Shown here piece after piece: positions 8,637 to 16,666 of a stretch of 64,000 nucleotides of DNA; the first letter of the stretch is position 1; every line of letters starts with the position of its first letter. Below the pieces are notes generated by a model. The model was not told the DNA's origin, ran no database searches, and worked only from the letters and a program-made list of their open reading frames with translations. The stretch is from Spirosoma rhododendri (lineage in GTDB: Bacteria > Bacteroidota > Bacteroidia > Cytophagales > Spirosomataceae). The stretch is taken from contig NZ_CP051678.1 of assembly GCF_012849055.1 (NCBI RefSeq), positions 62,001 through 126,000 on the forward strand, written 5' to 3'. Both the position numbers and the translations under genes were made by a program.

Positions 8637-9140
8637 CTGACCGACATAACATTAATCGACCTAGTTCGCTTTTTCGCCACTGAACACGAAGAGTCAGACA
8701 CTGTCGAATTTAAGTCATATTACGAGAAGGGTCAAAATAACCACAAGCATAAGGAGGATGCTGTGCTTAAAACGATTTGCGGCTTTCTCAATTCGAGTGG
8801 AGGGTTACTTGTGTGGGGCGCGCCCGAAGGACATATTCCCGCCGGACGACAGACCAAAGTCTTCACCGGCGCTTTATCGCCCGTTTCTAAGCTAATTGAG
8901 AAAGACACCTTTATTTCCCGTGTCGCCAATGCCATTGTGCCCTTGAGTAATCTGGTAAAGATGCACCGGGTCGAGATCAGTACTGGCGAATATGTGTACG
9001 TATTTGATGTGGAGCAGAGCGTTCACAAGCCCCATCAGTTTGATAATCGCTACTGGGTGCGGCTGGATGGGCAGACCAGTGTGGCCCCCCATTATCTGAT
9101 GGTTTTGTCTGCCTGTGTACAGCCTGAGCGGAAACACTGA
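8637..9140 (+). CDS. AlbA_2/Schlafen-type ATP-binding domain protein, short, start unclear
   Basis: The frame is open from a TAA just before 8622 to TGA at 9138-9140. No ATG lies upstream of the conserved part, so the likely start is CTG 8637 or ATA 8634, just after GGGAGG; a GTG at 8763 would remove the first conserved block. The product has the AlbA_2 hallmarks: EESDTVEFKSYY, then LKTICGFLNSSGGLLVWG and FDVEQSVHKPHQFDNRYWVR. Full proteins of this family usually continue into a helicase or HTH part; here it stops after the one domain, so it may be a trimmed remnant. Similar domains occur in transcription regulators and defence proteins. Confidence 0.55.
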   Translation: MTDITLIDLVRFFATEHEESDTVEFKSYYEKGQNNHKHKEDAVLKTICGFLNSSGGLLVWGAPEGHIPAGRQTKVFTGALSPVSKLIEKDTFISRVANAIVPLSNLVKMHRVEISTGEYVYVFDVEQSVHKPHQFDNRYWVRLDGQTSVAPHYLMVLSACVQPERKH

Positions 9141-9178
9141 TACAAAGAGGGCGGCCCACATGACCGTCCTCTTTGTAT
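9140..9178. terminator. Hairpin upstream of the XRE gene
   Basis: Eleven-base perfect arms (ATACAAAGAGG at 9140-9150; complement at 9168-9178), extended inward by CGG/CCG across one mismatch. It starts at the AlbA_2 stop codon and could be its terminator. The outer half-site ATACAAAG recurs in the palindrome on the other side of the XRE gene, so it may also be an operator. Confidence 0.5.
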
Positions 9179-9224
9179 ATATTCCAATGTATATTTACGA
9201 ACGCGTTGGGCGAAGCACATATAA

Positions 9225-9434
9225 ATGGAAAAGGGGATAAAAGAACAGGTTGCCGAGTTGATACGGGAAAGCCGGAAGGCAAGGGGTCTAACCCTAAAAG
9301 AACTGGGTGAACGTATTGGTGTTGCTGAATCAACGGTTAGTCTGTATGAATCAGGCAAACAGAATCTAACGATTGAGACTCTAAAAAAAGTAGCTGATGC
9401 ACTAGACTTACAATTTGAAGCAGTATTTAAGTAG
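9225..9434 (+). CDS. XRE-family transcriptional regulator
   Basis: A 69-residue single-domain Cro/C1-type helix-turn-helix protein. The HTH covers nearly the whole chain: LIRESRKARGLTLKELGERI, then GVAESTVSLYESGKQNLTIETLKKVADAL. Such short XRE proteins act as dimeric repressors of their own operon, often as antitoxins or plasmid maintenance regulators. Palindromes sharing the half-site ATACAAAG lie on both sides of the gene and are candidate operators. Confidence 0.85.
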   Translation: MEKGIKEQVAELIRESRKARGLTLKELGERIGVAESTVSLYESGKQNLTIETLKKVADALDLQFEAVFK

Positions 9435-9450
9435 ATATTTTTTTGCCTAA

Positions 9451-9474
9451 AAACTTTGTATTTATACAAAGTTT
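9451..9474. promoter_or_regulatory. Palindrome downstream of the XRE gene (operator candidate)
   Basis: Eleven-base perfect arms (AAACTTTGTAT / ATACAAAGTTT) around TT, 16 bases after the XRE stop. The very short spacer suits protein binding better than an RNA hairpin. The half-site matches that at 9140-9178. Confidence 0.5.
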
Positions 9475-9576
9475 AGTTATTATTGTACTGTCGAACGACG
9501 ACAAAAAAAGCCCCAACGCTTACATTCTTGGCGGAACTAGCGAAGGGGCGCGTATCAACCACTTACAGTTAACACT

Positions 9577-9873
9577 ATGCAAACTTACACCTTACAATGC
9601 CCCGTTGCAATCCCCATCGAGCCAACGGACGCCGAATGGCCCTCCTTCGCTGACGTTATCGAGCATTTACAGAATCTCGAATTAACCTCTCGAGCCATTA
9701 CTCGGCGCGACCCGGCCAACTACCATCTACTACGTTCAGCTGAGGTACTTAAGCAGGAGTTTCTGGACGCTATGGAACGGCTGCATCCTGAATGGTTGGA
9801 ACTCATCGGATACTCCAAGTGTGAAGTCTACCGGTCCAGCCAAGCCCAAGCACAGTCCCACAATGAGCTATGA
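9577..9873 (+). CDS. Hypothetical protein, 98 residues
   Basis: Starts at ATG 9577. The protein is acidic, rich in Glu, Leu and Pro, with a helical middle (NYHLLRSAEVLKQEFLDAMERLH). No motif or family recognised. It lies between the XRE regulator and the HNH nuclease gene on the same strand. Codon use looks like a real gene, but no role can be assigned. Confidence 0.45.
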   Translation: MQTYTLQCPVAIPIEPTDAEWPSFADVIEHLQNLELTSRAITRRDPANYHLLRSAEVLKQEFLDAMERLHPEWLELIGYSKCEVYRSSQAQAQSHNEL

Positions 9874-10064
9874 AACGGGTAAGTCATGGAGATTCCCCGC
9901 CGACATTTACCAAGAGTGTTTAATCATACTCCATGCCTAGCCATGTTCGGCTGGTCTGCTGCCTAACAAGGTGAAGAAGTGTAGCATATGTAATACGTAT
10001 GAGATGTTATGCTTCTTGGTTGATCGAGCGATCCCTAACTAGTAATAGCTGTACACACAATCTG

Positions 10065-10394
10065 ATGAAGACCGGAAAAATAGAAAGATCTATTTCGGTA
10101 AGTAATCTCATTCGTCAAATTCGCTGGATGGATGAGTACGAAGCATGGAAACGAGCCGTATTTGTGCGTGATCGATTCACTTGTCAACATTGCGGAGCCA
10201 GAAATGGACGCAAACGTGTCATTGAAGCAGACCATATTATCAGCATCAGCACGATAGTGCGAGATAATAAGGTATGTGACTTGGAGACAGCTCGTACCTG
10301 CGTTGCCTTGTGGGATGTGAAAAACGGACGCACTTTATGTCATTCGTGCCACGAAAAAACTGAGTCGTATCCCGTTCGTTTTTCTCGGCATTAA
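10065..10394 (+). CDS. HNH endonuclease
   Basis: A 109-residue HNH protein. Cys pairs CQHC and CHSC form the zinc knuckle, and VIEADHIISIS gives the His of the beta-beta-alpha-metal core; TLCHSCHEKT ends it. ATG 10065 is preferred because the upstream residues from an alternative ATG at 9999 are unlike the family. Small free-standing HNH proteins occur in phages, plasmids and as nicking enzymes or restriction nucleases. No methylase is nearby, so a restriction role is not supported. Confidence 0.75.
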   Translation: MKTGKIERSISVSNLIRQIRWMDEYEAWKRAVFVRDRFTCQHCGARNGRKRVIEADHIISISTIVRDNKVCDLETARTCVALWDVKNGRTLCHSCHEKTESYPVRFSRH

Positions 10395-10395
10395 G

Positions 10396-10455
10396 TTGAG
10401 TAATTTGATCGGCTTCTAGACATTACAGTGTCTAGAAGCCGATCAAATTACTCAA
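10396..10455. terminator. Very long perfect inverted repeat between convergent genes
   Basis: Two perfect 27-base arms (10396-10422 and 10429-10455) around the 6-base loop TTACAG. It fills the gap between the HNH gene (+) and the coupling-protein gene (-), ending two bases before the latter's stop codon. Most likely a bidirectional terminator, though it is far longer than usual for one and lacks a clear U tract. Confidence 0.65.
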
Positions 10456-10457
10456 TA

Positions 10458-12281
10458 CTAAGCGAAATCTTCCCAGCTATCGGAGTTTCCTTGTGCTTCT
10501 TTGCGACTACCCCTAGTGGGTGGGAGTGGACCGTCGCTACTTTCAATGCTCTCTTTGAGAATTCGTCTAACATCTTCCTTTATCTGTCGGAAATTGTTAC
10601 GCTTATCTGCTTCACTGACAGATACGAACGGTTGGATAGTAACAGCTTTAGAGTGTGGAGCGTCAAATTGAGATACAAATTCAGATACGTTGCCCTCTGC
10701 TATGAATCCTGCAAATTGACCCGTTCTCAAGTCCCGTATGGATTGCATAGGTAGGCGGTCTCTCTGTTGGACTGACGTACTTATATTTTGACTACTCGAA
10801 GAACTTCTGTCACCTGAACTTCTACCTGCCGAAGTGCTTTGGTATTCGACATCATGTTTCCCAAACAAAGTTGTAATTCTTTGTAGCGTCTTAGGGTTAG
10901 TCGAACGTCCATAAAACTGGTTCGATAGGTTACCAAGCAACATCTCCGACTGCTGAGGTCCTAACTGGCCCTCCATCTGTGAAATGTCTTGTACTGCATA
11001 AACAGTTGCTACTTGATTAGCGCGTGCCGTAGCGGGTAACTCTTGGAAGTTAGGTATGAATAGGGTAGGTGCCTCATCTAGAATAACAATGCTAGGCAGC
11101 TTGTTAGGCTTGTTCATGCGCTTGGTAGCGGTGGCAATAATCAAAGAGATTAAAGGTGAATATGTAGCAGGTAGATCAGCATCATTACCCACTACCAGGA
11201 AACTTGGCTTTAAGGGATCGTTCAAGTCAAACGGAACGTCATCTCCACTCATTACCCAAAATATCTCCGGTGTATTAAGAACACCCAAGTAACTTTGTAC
11301 GGTTGTGAATATGCTGGCTAAGGTTTTCTCTGAATCCTGACTGCTAGTGATCGCTGCAATCAATCCGCGTACCTCTTCGTCTTTATTCAGTAATTCAAGT
11401 AAAGCTTTTGGATGTGCCTCAATTATAAGGCTGCTAGCGTGAGGTAAGGTGCAATATTCGGGATAGTTGTTACGCAAATACCATATGCTACCAGTTAGCA
11501 AAGCCTCCGCAGTCTGAATCCAAATGTCTCGCTTCTGGCTGGCTTTGTAGTCTAGATTACCAATTGTGGTTACTGCGGCTTCTCGGGCGTAGCTAGCATT
11601 TGTCAAAAGGTTAGGGCCGACGGGGTTGATTCGATGACTTCGGGTTAAATCTGTGAAGTTTACATAGTAGATCGAAACACTACTGGTTTGGTAAGCACCT
11701 GCTACTTCAACTGCCAATGTAGGGAATTTGCGGTCATACAAGATACCCGTAAGATTGGCTGCTGCTGATTGTTGGATGATTGGCTCTATCACACTCTTAC
11801 TCTTACCGCTACCCGGCCCCCCACATATAAAGATTCCTCTAAATATATTATAGAGATTGATATTGCCTTCCTGTGTTGAAAACGAAAAGCCTTCAGGTTC
11901 CTTTGAGTCCTGGTCAGAGTTGGAAAGGACGAAGGGAGAGGGCTTTCCAATGCGAATCCAATACCCATACGCAAATGTTATTATAACGCTCAGATAGAAC
12001 CACGCTGAGGAAGAGAATGCACTAGGAATAAGTGGCTTTAGCAAAAGAGAAGCGAAAGTGCCACTAGCGGCTATTGCAAAAGCTAATACGCCAAAACGGA
12101 GCCACAATTTATTCCATAAAACGTGGCTTCTGAAATAAGCTTTTTGGTCGTACAAAATCATTTGCAAGGCTGTGTTTACAATAAAGTCTACGCCTAAATT
12201 GCGTAGCAAGCCTAGAAAAATGGTAATTATTAAACCTATTAAACCGAATGCGACAATCAAAAATATAGCATTAGTCAGCAT
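10458..12281 (-). CDS. VirD4/TraG-type conjugative coupling protein
   Basis: A 607-residue type IV coupling ATPase. Two N-terminal membrane regions (about 5-26 and 64-108) precede the Walker A motif GGPGSGKS (154-161) and Walker B SIVILDEA (397-404). A TraG/TraD C-terminal part includes NQVATVYAVQDISQMEGQLG and a Ser-rich stretch (SSGDRSSSSSQN). The protein brings the relaxase-bound plasmid strand to a mating channel. It is the last gene of an operon with the relaxase and the BtgA-like gene. No VirB/Tra channel genes are seen in the window, so transfer would need channel proteins encoded elsewhere. Confidence 0.88.
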   Translation of the reverse strand: MLTNAIFLIVAFGLIGLIITIFLGLLRNLGVDFIVNTALQMILYDQKAYFRSHVLWNKLWLRFGVLAFAIAASGTFASLLLKPLIPSAFSSSAWFYLSVIITFAYGYWIRIGKPSPFVLSNSDQDSKEPEGFSFSTQEGNINLYNIFRGIFICGGPGSGKSKSVIEPIIQQSAAANLTGILYDRKFPTLAVEVAGAYQTSSVSIYYVNFTDLTRSHRINPVGPNLLTNASYAREAAVTTIGNLDYKASQKRDIWIQTAEALLTGSIWYLRNNYPEYCTLPHASSLIIEAHPKALLELLNKDEEVRGLIAAITSSQDSEKTLASIFTTVQSYLGVLNTPEIFWVMSGDDVPFDLNDPLKPSFLVVGNDADLPATYSPLISLIIATATKRMNKPNKLPSIVILDEAPTLFIPNFQELPATARANQVATVYAVQDISQMEGQLGPQQSEMLLGNLSNQFYGRSTNPKTLQRITTLFGKHDVEYQSTSAGRSSGDRSSSSSQNISTSVQQRDRLPMQSIRDLRTGQFAGFIAEGNVSEFVSQFDAPHSKAVTIQPFVSVSEADKRNNFRQIKEDVRRILKESIESSDGPLPPTRGSRKEAQGNSDSWEDFA

Positions 12282-12316
12282 GAGAGGAAGGGGTAGTTGT
12301 TTAAAATCAGGGTAAC

Positions 12317-13138
12317 TTACAATGACAAATCACGGTCGGAATTGTCGCGTGTATTAAACTGGTTGACTTTATTTTCTTGCTTATTTACAGACTTATTAAG
12401 TGAGTAGTTAGGGCCATGCTGGAGGGCTTCCAGTCTCAATGCAATTCGTTCTTCTTGACTTCCTTTCCGCATCATATTAGCATATTGGAACGTTTCTGTA
12501 AGCGGCCTCTCATAATTGAACTGACGATCGAATTGTGTTTCGACAGCTTGTTTGAAATTACTGCGGTCAAAACCACCTTTGACTGCTCCGCTATCAGTTG
12601 CTCGGTGATTAGTCGCAGGACTTAATTTAAGTGGGTTCTTTCGATCTACTGAACCTGTCTCTCTCTGATACTGATAAAGAGATAAATTTTCAGTACGGCT
12701 GACAATTACGTGGATATGAGCTTGGGGTCCTTCCTTTGATTGCCCTTCAAATTGTTGTTGCTTCTGTACCGCTTTATCAGTGTGAGAATAGCTTCTTTGT
12801 TGTTCAATTTTAGCATACCACAATAGGTTTTGGCTTTCTATCCCCTTTCCAAATTGTTTCGCGTAAGCTTGCATTGCTTCTCGAGTAAAAGATTCTAATT
12901 GAGAACGATTTGATCCGATGTGTTTTTGTTCAGATTGACTTGGACTTAAAATGATTTGGTAATACTTGTCATCTTGTTTTCCTAAGTTTCTTTTATTAGA
13001 ATCGATGTCGCTAACAACTTGAAACATTGTTACATCTCCCTTGTCAGTTGTAAACCATTCGCCTGGTGTTTCTTTTTCTAGATACTGAGCTAAACCTATA
13101 CAACTTCCTTTTCCTCCTGCGGTGATTTTTGTAATCAT
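12317..13138 (-). CDS. Relaxase / mobilisation protein, DUF5712 (BtgB-like) family
   Basis: A 273-residue protein beginning MITKITAGGKGSCIGLAQYL, the usual start of Bacteroidota DUF5712 mobilisation proteins. The family features continue: YYQIILSPSQSE, LLWYAKIEQQR, and the metal-binding H-x-H in QAHIHVIVSR (His141, His143), then LSPATNHR and GGFDRSNFKQAVE. It should nick and covalently hold the transferred strand at oriT; the catalytic Tyr is not assigned. The C-terminal 60 residues are Asn- and Gln-rich. It lies 17 bases after the BtgA-like gene and 35 before the coupling protein. Confidence 0.82.
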   Translation of the reverse strand: MITKITAGGKGSCIGLAQYLEKETPGEWFTTDKGDVTMFQVVSDIDSNKRNLGKQDDKYYQIILSPSQSEQKHIGSNRSQLESFTREAMQAYAKQFGKGIESQNLLWYAKIEQQRSYSHTDKAVQKQQQFEGQSKEGPQAHIHVIVSRTENLSLYQYQRETGSVDRKNPLKLSPATNHRATDSGAVKGGFDRSNFKQAVETQFDRQFNYERPLTETFQYANMMRKGSQEERIALRLEALQHGPNYSLNKSVNKQENKVNQFNTRDNSDRDLSL

Positions 13139-13155
13139 TTGACCAACCTCAAATT

Positions 13156-13566
13156 TTAGTTTGATTTCTTGATTAGTTCTTCATACACAGTTCTGAACCG
13201 GTCAGTTTGAAACTCTGGTTTTAGAGCCCCACCAATAGTTTTTATCTGGCCTTGTCTCAACGTCTTTGGTAACTCTTGGCTTACTAGTTGAATCAATAGT
13301 TTAATATCATCATTAATCGGTCGTAATAAATCGTTTTCTTGTTGACGGATAAAAGATACAAGCCGCTTGTCAAGTGCTTTAATTGCGTCAGTTGGATTAT
13401 CTGTTTTCGGATTACGTGGATCAGCTTTAGTTGCTTTAAAATAGAGAATCATTGCTTCTAACAGCCCTTTTTTCGTTAAGCCATAGCTTTCAGCCATACG
13501 CTCAAAATCAGAAAACAAATCCACTGAGATAAGTACTTGCTTATCTTTCTCTTTGTTGGGTTCCAT
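13156..13566 (-). CDS. BfmA/BtgA-family mobilisation accessory protein
   Basis: A 136-residue protein matching the pattern of BfmA/BtgA proteins: LISVDLFSDFERMAESYGLTKKGLLEAMILYF is a ribbon-helix-helix-like N-terminal DNA-binding part, followed by a helical region (AIKALDKRLVSFIRQQENDLL) seen in the family. It probably binds oriT and recruits the relaxase. First gene of the three-gene mobilisation operon; its upstream gap is the likely oriT. Confidence 0.8.
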   Translation of the reverse strand: MEPNKEKDKQVLISVDLFSDFERMAESYGLTKKGLLEAMILYFKATKADPRNPKTDNPTDAIKALDKRLVSFIRQQENDLLRPINDDIKLLIQLVSQELPKTLRQGQIKTIGGALKPEFQTDRFRTVYEELIKKSN

Positions 13567-14161
13567 AATTATCAGGTTAGTAATCAGTATTTGGTGTCTG
13601 ATAGTGAGGTAGTTAAGGTAAAATATCAGTTTGCTACTGACATTTTAGTAAACGCACCATCAGAATCTGATTTTGAGACAAAATAAAATGTACTGACAAT
13701 CAACAAGTTAGATTAGAAGTGTTTGAGACGGAAAGGCGGATATAGGTGTCTATACTGTTCCCGCTCGCTGCCATATCTACTTCCATACCTGTAGGCTCCT
13801 CGGTTGATTCTAAGTGATACATGGTCACAGCACATCGTACGAGTCTCGTTCTATACACATTTGTCACTTATAAACGTGTATAGTATATTGATTTAATTTG
13901 TACAGGTTCATTAAGTTTAACTGTAACTGCAATAATGATGTGTATCAAAGAAGAACTTAGATAGTAGTATAGCAATTGAAATATGGAGTATTAAATGTAA
14001 CTTATAAATTTAGGTTTTTATCAAATGTGTATCTAAATAAATAATAGTCTCTCCAAATATTTTCTTATTGAATTAAGTAGTACATTTTCTTTCTTTATGA
14101 GAAAGCTCGTTTTTCTGATAAATGTGTTCGTTTGGCGAAGTAGTAAAAATTGGTTTGTAGT
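13567..14161. other. Intergenic region, oriT candidate
   Basis: About 595 AT-rich bases without a credible gene, directly upstream of the mobilisation operon and downstream of the second rep gene. In Bacteroidota BtgA/BtgB-type plasmids oriT normally lies just upstream of these genes. I see no long inverted repeat that marks a nick site, so the position inside the gap is open. Confidence 0.35.
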
Positions 14162-15295
14162 TTATTTGGTAGAATACTCCTCCCAAAAGAGGCAATTAGT
14201 GTCGTGGCTTTTTTTATTAGTGTCTCTTTCTTGAATACTTGGACCGGGAGTTAGTAGAGAAGATGTAGGGGAGGGGGTAGCCTGCTTGACTTTTTTTGCC
14301 AGTGCCTTCATCTGGTCGATGCCCAACGACTTGATTAGGTAAGCCGTCGGGTTTTTGATATTCGTCCGTAGGCCGTTGCCTAATTCGGAGTCGACGCGCA
14401 GGAAGGTTGCAAGCAGCTCGGGATCCGAAGCGATAAGGTCTTTCTGCCAGTCTTTGAGCTTGTATCTTTTCATCAACTGCCAAGCGGTAGATACCGCTTC
14501 GTTAATTGACATTTTGTTGATTTGTTGACGCTCTTTCTCAATAGCGTCTATAGCCAGCTCCTTGGCTGTCTTAATAGTAAATTCTAGTTCAACGACTTTC
14601 TTACCAACCTTCTTACTGGGAAGCCAAGTAATATCAAGGCCTGCCTTGTTAGTAAGTTCACGCTGAGCAACATTGAGTGCATAGAGACAGAAGTCGTTGT
14701 ACCTGTAAGTCTCTGGACAATTCAATATTACCCGTAATTCGTCTACCTCGTACTTAAACTGATACTGATTCCGATGATAAAACATGCTGACAATTTCAAA
14801 CATACGTTGAGCATAGGTTGAACTCAATGATAGCATTACATTAATGTCATACTTAGTATACCGTTGTCCTAATTCGGCAAAATATGGAACAACATTAGCC
14901 AATAGTGTAATTTCAATCACCTTTATCCCATTTACAACCGCTGATTGAACCAGTGGAAATGGAGTCATGAAAGTAAAATCACCGCTTTTATCATTACGAA
15001 AAGACAATCGTTTCTTGCTAAGAGATTCAGCTGCTGTTGCAACTTGATCATATCGTGCTCTAGAAAGTTCTAAAAAAGGGACTTGAAGAACTACATTCAT
15101 TTTAGGCTCTATTTCATTCTTCAAGGCCATATGTCCAATCTGATTAACTACTAGCGTTACAATCTTCTTCTCCATTTCCGTGAACTCCTGGCGAGATTCG
15201 GTGAAAAGATTTGATTGATAATTAGTCGGATACTTACTAAATGTAGAACGCCTTACACTGTATACATCTTGATTATCAGTACTCATAGCTATCAT
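14162..15295 (-). CDS. Second plasmid replication initiator, Rep_3 family
   Basis: A 377-residue initiator unlike the one at 5476. WH1: LFTESRQEFTEMEKKIVTLVVNQIG and VVLQVPFLELSRARYDQV. WH2: LSLSSTYAQRMFEIVSMFYHR and VDELRVILNCPETYRYNDFCL, the standard Rep_3 layout. A C-terminal extension ends with a Ser/Pro-rich tail. It reads toward the mobilisation genes, and its own iterons lie upstream. The likely ATG is 15295; an internal ATG four codons later is also possible. The presence of a second intact initiator means the replicon could start from two origins. Confidence 0.87.
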   Translation of the reverse strand: MIAMSTDNQDVYSVRRSTFSKYPTNYQSNLFTESRQEFTEMEKKIVTLVVNQIGHMALKNEIEPKMNVVLQVPFLELSRARYDQVATAAESLSKKRLSFRNDKSGDFTFMTPFPLVQSAVVNGIKVIEITLLANVVPYFAELGQRYTKYDINVMLSLSSTYAQRMFEIVSMFYHRNQYQFKYEVDELRVILNCPETYRYNDFCLYALNVAQRELTNKAGLDITWLPSKKVGKKVVELEFTIKTAKELAIDAIEKERQQINKMSINEAVSTAWQLMKRYKLKDWQKDLIASDPELLATFLRVDSELGNGLRTNIKNPTAYLIKSLGIDQMKALAKKVKQATPSPTSSLLTPGPSIQERDTNKKSHDTNCLFWEEYSTK

Positions 15296-15316
15296 TAGAT
15301 TAACACGCTAATATAA

Positions 15317-15346
15317 AAAACAAGTTTGCTTTACGCAACTTGTTTT
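15317..15346. promoter_or_regulatory. Inverted repeat in the rep 2 promoter (autorepression operator candidate)
   Basis: Ten-base perfect arms (AAAACAAGTT / AACTTGTTTT) around a 10-base spacer, 22 bases upstream of the rep start. Each arm carries ACTTGT, the conserved right end of the iterons, in inverted orientation. Rep dimers commonly repress at such sites while monomers bind the iterons. Confidence 0.6.
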
Positions 15347-15357
15347 CTGGTCTCCAG

Positions 15358-15630
15358 TACCTACTAAACCTTGTTTTTGCTCGTAAAGCGCTTAACATTA
15401 CCCTATACAACATTCCTTCTCTTAGTTCTAAAATTGCACTTTTTTAATTATAAACAAAATATAAACAAGATTATTTCTTTCACCTACTAAAACTTGTAAT
15501 TGAACAAGTGTACCTACTGAAACTTGTAATATACTATACCGAATCTTGTTTTTTAAGTATACTGAATCTTGTAATAATGGGGCCGTTGTACCTACCAAAT
15601 CTTGTAATGGTACCTACCAAACCTTGTAAT
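15358..15630 (+). repeat. Iteron array 2: seven copies of a 17-20 bp repeat
   Basis: Direct repeats near the consensus TACCTACYRAAMCTTGTAAT begin at about 15358, 15481, 15511, 15535, 15559, 15589 and 15611. Positions 4 and 5 are shortened at the left (ATACCGAATCTTGT, ATACTGAATCTTGT). The sequence is unrelated to array 1. Spacing within the main block is 22-30 bases, roughly two to three helical turns. This is oriV 2. Confidence 0.8.
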
Positions 15631-15855
15631 AATCGATATAAACTACTCACATACAGCGAGTTGTAGACCTCTTAAATCAATCAAATAATATATTGATAAA
15701 AGGGGATAATAGATCAACCTTTTTTTGGAAAGGGGAAAGAGAAGGAGTTAAATAAACATTTATTTACTTCTAAGGGAAATAAAACCACTATCTTGCCTCC
15801 CTATACCACCCAGTAGGGGAGACGCAAGACACCACCGCCTAAACCTCCGTTTGCT

Positions 15856-16620
15856 ATGGAAGATCAGCAACCACCAAAAACCAAACCCGCTAAACGACCC
15901 GATAATGCACCCATTGATGCATTGCGCTTGATCCTTAAGCAACAGGCGGTAACACTCACGCCCATGGTCAACCAGGTCAGTGCTATGCCAGTAGACGATA
16001 GTCTGGAGTACTACTTCATTCCTATGCAGTACATGAAGCAGTATGCGCCATACCACCGGCCCGGTAAGCCCTTCAAAAACTTCAAACTCGTCAACTTCAA
16101 CCAGCCCGCCATATCACTCTCCTTCTTCTACAAGTACAAGTACTCTATCCAACGCAGTCCCACCCATGACGAAGTGATGCTACACCTGCGTAACCAGCGG
16201 AACGAATTGCTAAACCGGTCCCTCTTTGAGCAACTCAGTGCTACTCAGAACGAAGAGCTGCGACAGGTCGATGGGCTCATGCGCGCCTTTCGGGATAGTC
16301 CCGACGCCTACCAGGCCTGTTTCTCCAACTACCACCACTACTACCGCTACTGGACCTGTGCCTACCGCTATTTTGAAGATGCTACCCTCACCCAAGCTAA
16401 CAGTCTCACCGAGCACCTACTCAAGCATACTGAGCGCATCAAAGGACAAGTTCATGAGCGCGTCAACGTGATCTTCATCGATCCTCACTACATCACCCGG
16501 CCCGTGCCAAACGATAACAAGTTTATCGACCGCGAACTCGATACCTTTCCCCTGCAACTGCGCCAAGGTATCACTACGCTCTATCTGCGCAAAAACCCGT
16601 TTACTGACGAAGCTGCTTGA
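15856..16620 (+). CDS. Hypothetical protein, 254 residues
   Basis: Starts at ATG 15856 with a Pro/Lys-rich leader (MEDQQPPKTKPAKRP). The rest is rich in Tyr, His and Arg (for example YHHYYRYWTCAYRYFED) and largely helical. No signal peptide, membrane segment or known motif is seen. Codon use resembles the neighbouring genes. It is followed 46 bases later by another hypothetical gene on the same strand, and both lie beside oriV 2, so plasmid-specific functions are likely but unknown. Confidence 0.6.
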   Translation: MEDQQPPKTKPAKRPDNAPIDALRLILKQQAVTLTPMVNQVSAMPVDDSLEYYFIPMQYMKQYAPYHRPGKPFKNFKLVNFNQPAISLSFFYKYKYSIQRSPTHDEVMLHLRNQRNELLNRSLFEQLSATQNEELRQVDGLMRAFRDSPDAYQACFSNYHHYYRYWTCAYRYFEDATLTQANSLTEHLLKHTERIKGQVHERVNVIFIDPHYITRPVPNDNKFIDRELDTFPLQLRQGITTLYLRKNPFTDEAA

Positions 16621-16666
16621 CAATGTTTCCTAACGACTCGTACTTTGGGGTAACAGCTAAATAGAG

